Assembly: GCA_964247055.1 (NCBI GenBank)
Contig: OZ176055.1
Coordinates: forward strand, 6,324,001-6,388,000
From: Paragordius varius
Lineage: Eukaryota > Nematomorpha
DNA: 64,000 bases
Reading direction: 5' to 3'
The notes below the pieces were generated by a model. That model searched no databases. It saw only the letters and a list, made by a program, of their open reading frames with translations, and was not told where the DNA came from. The translations under genes and the position numbers were made by a program. Below, in pieces: positions 62,660 through 64,000 of the stretch (the first letter of the stretch is position 1; every line of letters begins with the position of its first letter).

Positions 62660-63522
62660 TAATGTGACCAGATAGGCAGTTTTTCGCAGTACAGTACTGG
62701 GTTTTCAGAAAAAAACTGCGCATGTACTGCGCCGTACTACAAATCTCGAACTCCACACCGTAAAATTCAGGCTAATGGCTCTTTCACTCAGGACCTTCGC
62801 AAAAGATTAAAATTTAAAATTAACAAAATTAATTAGTGATATTTTATAAATGTTTGGTCAGGTTTAGAAAGTTCATTTTTTGTTATAATTATCAAACGGA
62901 AAATATAGAAAATTGTTGTTCCCGTAACATATTATAAGATTATTATATATGGCATATTATTTCGTAATAACCCTTTTTCGTATTTAAAATTAAGAGTTTT
63001 TTTCGTTTTTTATGCTCATTAGGTTTTGATATTTCTTATTTGTTCCTATCTTTTTATTAGTTTTTTATTTTTTCATAAACAAATTTGAGATATTTTGAAC
63101 CGTACTAACTATTTTGAATCATGATGGAAACGGTAAAATTCTATAAGATATAATAAAAACCTGATGATGTTTAACATTACTATAGAGTGAGTATTTTTTA
63201 AAGGTTTGTTTGCTTGCAAATTTTGGTGAATTTTTTTATAAAAAACACATCAACCGTTTATATCGTTTCCATCATGCTGAATGGCACCTTTTGCAATTTT
63301 ATACAAAGCACTTACCCTAAAAATGTAAAGAACTTTCCTAAATCACTTTCAAGGTTAAAACCAAAAGGACCATGATAATCCCGATATTTCTAGTAAACTA
63401 TATATATCATCACGATATTTTTTTGTGGAAACTGTGTAATATCCCACACCGATGGTGTAGAAATAGGCAATGTATGTTTTAATTTTGTACTGCGTCCAAG
63501 TTCAATATATCTGGTCACATTA
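62660..63522. mobile_element. TGTGACCAGATA-type DNA element, copy 3 (inverted)
   Basis: 863 bp. TAATGTGACCAGATA at one end and TATCTGGTCACATTA at the other, a perfect 15-bp inverted repeat, the best ends of the three copies. The interior is a shortened version of copy 1 read on the opposite strand. From 63523 to 64000 I see nothing further. Confidence 0.8.
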
Positions 63523-64000
63523 TTATAAACACTATGCACCATTAATTCATCCAAAGACTTGATAATCTTATTTTAGGTTTAACTTGAGAGTAAAAATAAC
63601 ATCAAAAGATGTCAGCCAAAATATAGATTTTTGCTAAATTAGCCATTTCTATCCTAGTTATTACTCAATGTATTTTATAAAAAACCAACTTACTTCAGCT
63701 GCATTATCCAAAAACTATATTTTATAAAGTGGTAAATACAAGATAGTGTGATAATATATTAAAATTATCCCAATTTTTTAACTTATTTAAATGATTTTTA
63801 TGTAAATAAAAAGTGTAAAATAATTAGCCTTTCGTATTGTACCAATTAAAAATTTACTTAGGGCAACCAAATATCCCAATTTGTGTAAACACTTCACATT
63901 TTCACTTATTTGTCCGCGATGACATATTTTCATAGTTATGTCCCAATATCTTGTAAAAAACTACTCTTTTAAAAAGTTTTTTTTGTTGAAATATAATTAT

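Overview
The window is very AT-rich nuclear DNA from an animal. Every recognisable gene is eukaryotic, is built of exons with GT..AG introns, and has its best match (from memory) among metazoan families: TOPBP1, VPS39, NADP-dependent isocitrate dehydrogenase, CoREST, POP5, MRM1, PDSS1, BAG3/starvin, an antistasin-like secreted peptide and a TGF-beta type I receptor ectodomain. A receptor of this kind argues for Metazoa. Fourteen introns are only 20-36 nt long, which together with the AT bias suggests a reduced, probably parasitic animal such as a dicyemid or a myxozoan. The exact taxon is inference. No search was run; all family calls rest on recalled motifs and exon reconstruction.

Layout. 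1-3394: 3' end of TOPBP1 (+). 3395-10718: transposon-rich spacer with an apparently exact 3,178-bp tandem duplication (4684-7861 and 7862-11039) whose right part carries the 5' exons of VPS39. 10719-19751: VPS39 (+), 19 exons. 20414-26352: isocitrate dehydrogenase (-), 9 exons, with a GGTTCC-iteron hAT element in an intron. 26353-36234: about 10 kb without a recognised gene, holding a tRNA-derived SINE-like unit, hAT MITEs, a structured repeat family and a nested pair of DNA transposons. 36235-38421: compact cluster of CoREST (+), POP5 (+) and MRM1 (-), with a 34-bp gap and a tail-to-tail overlap. 39143-45523: PDSS1 (-), 7 exons, with a LINE and a mariner relic in introns. 45.8-49.7 kb: MITEs and a decayed hAT transposon with transposase remnants. 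50305-51531: BAG3-like gene. 51733-52056: small secreted antistasin-like gene. 52.3-54.3 kb: repeats and a LINE 3' end. 54592-56546: signal peptide and cysteine-rich ectodomain of a TGF-beta type I receptor, whose membrane and kinase exons were not found. 57751-57995: last exons of a gene with a PCNA-like fold. 58-64 kb: palindromic and nested MITEs only.

The genes are housekeeping functions without a common pathway: checkpoint signalling (TOPBP1), lysosomal tethering (VPS39), mitochondrial redox, ubiquinone and rRNA modification (IDH, PDSS1, MRM1), RNase P/MRP (POP5), chromatin (CoREST), chaperone (BAG3) and cell surface or secreted proteins. The most notable signals are the ultrashort introns, the duplication that copies the VPS39 promoter and first exons, the short CoREST without a second SANT domain, the secreted antistasin-like peptide and several iteron-bearing palindromic transposon families.
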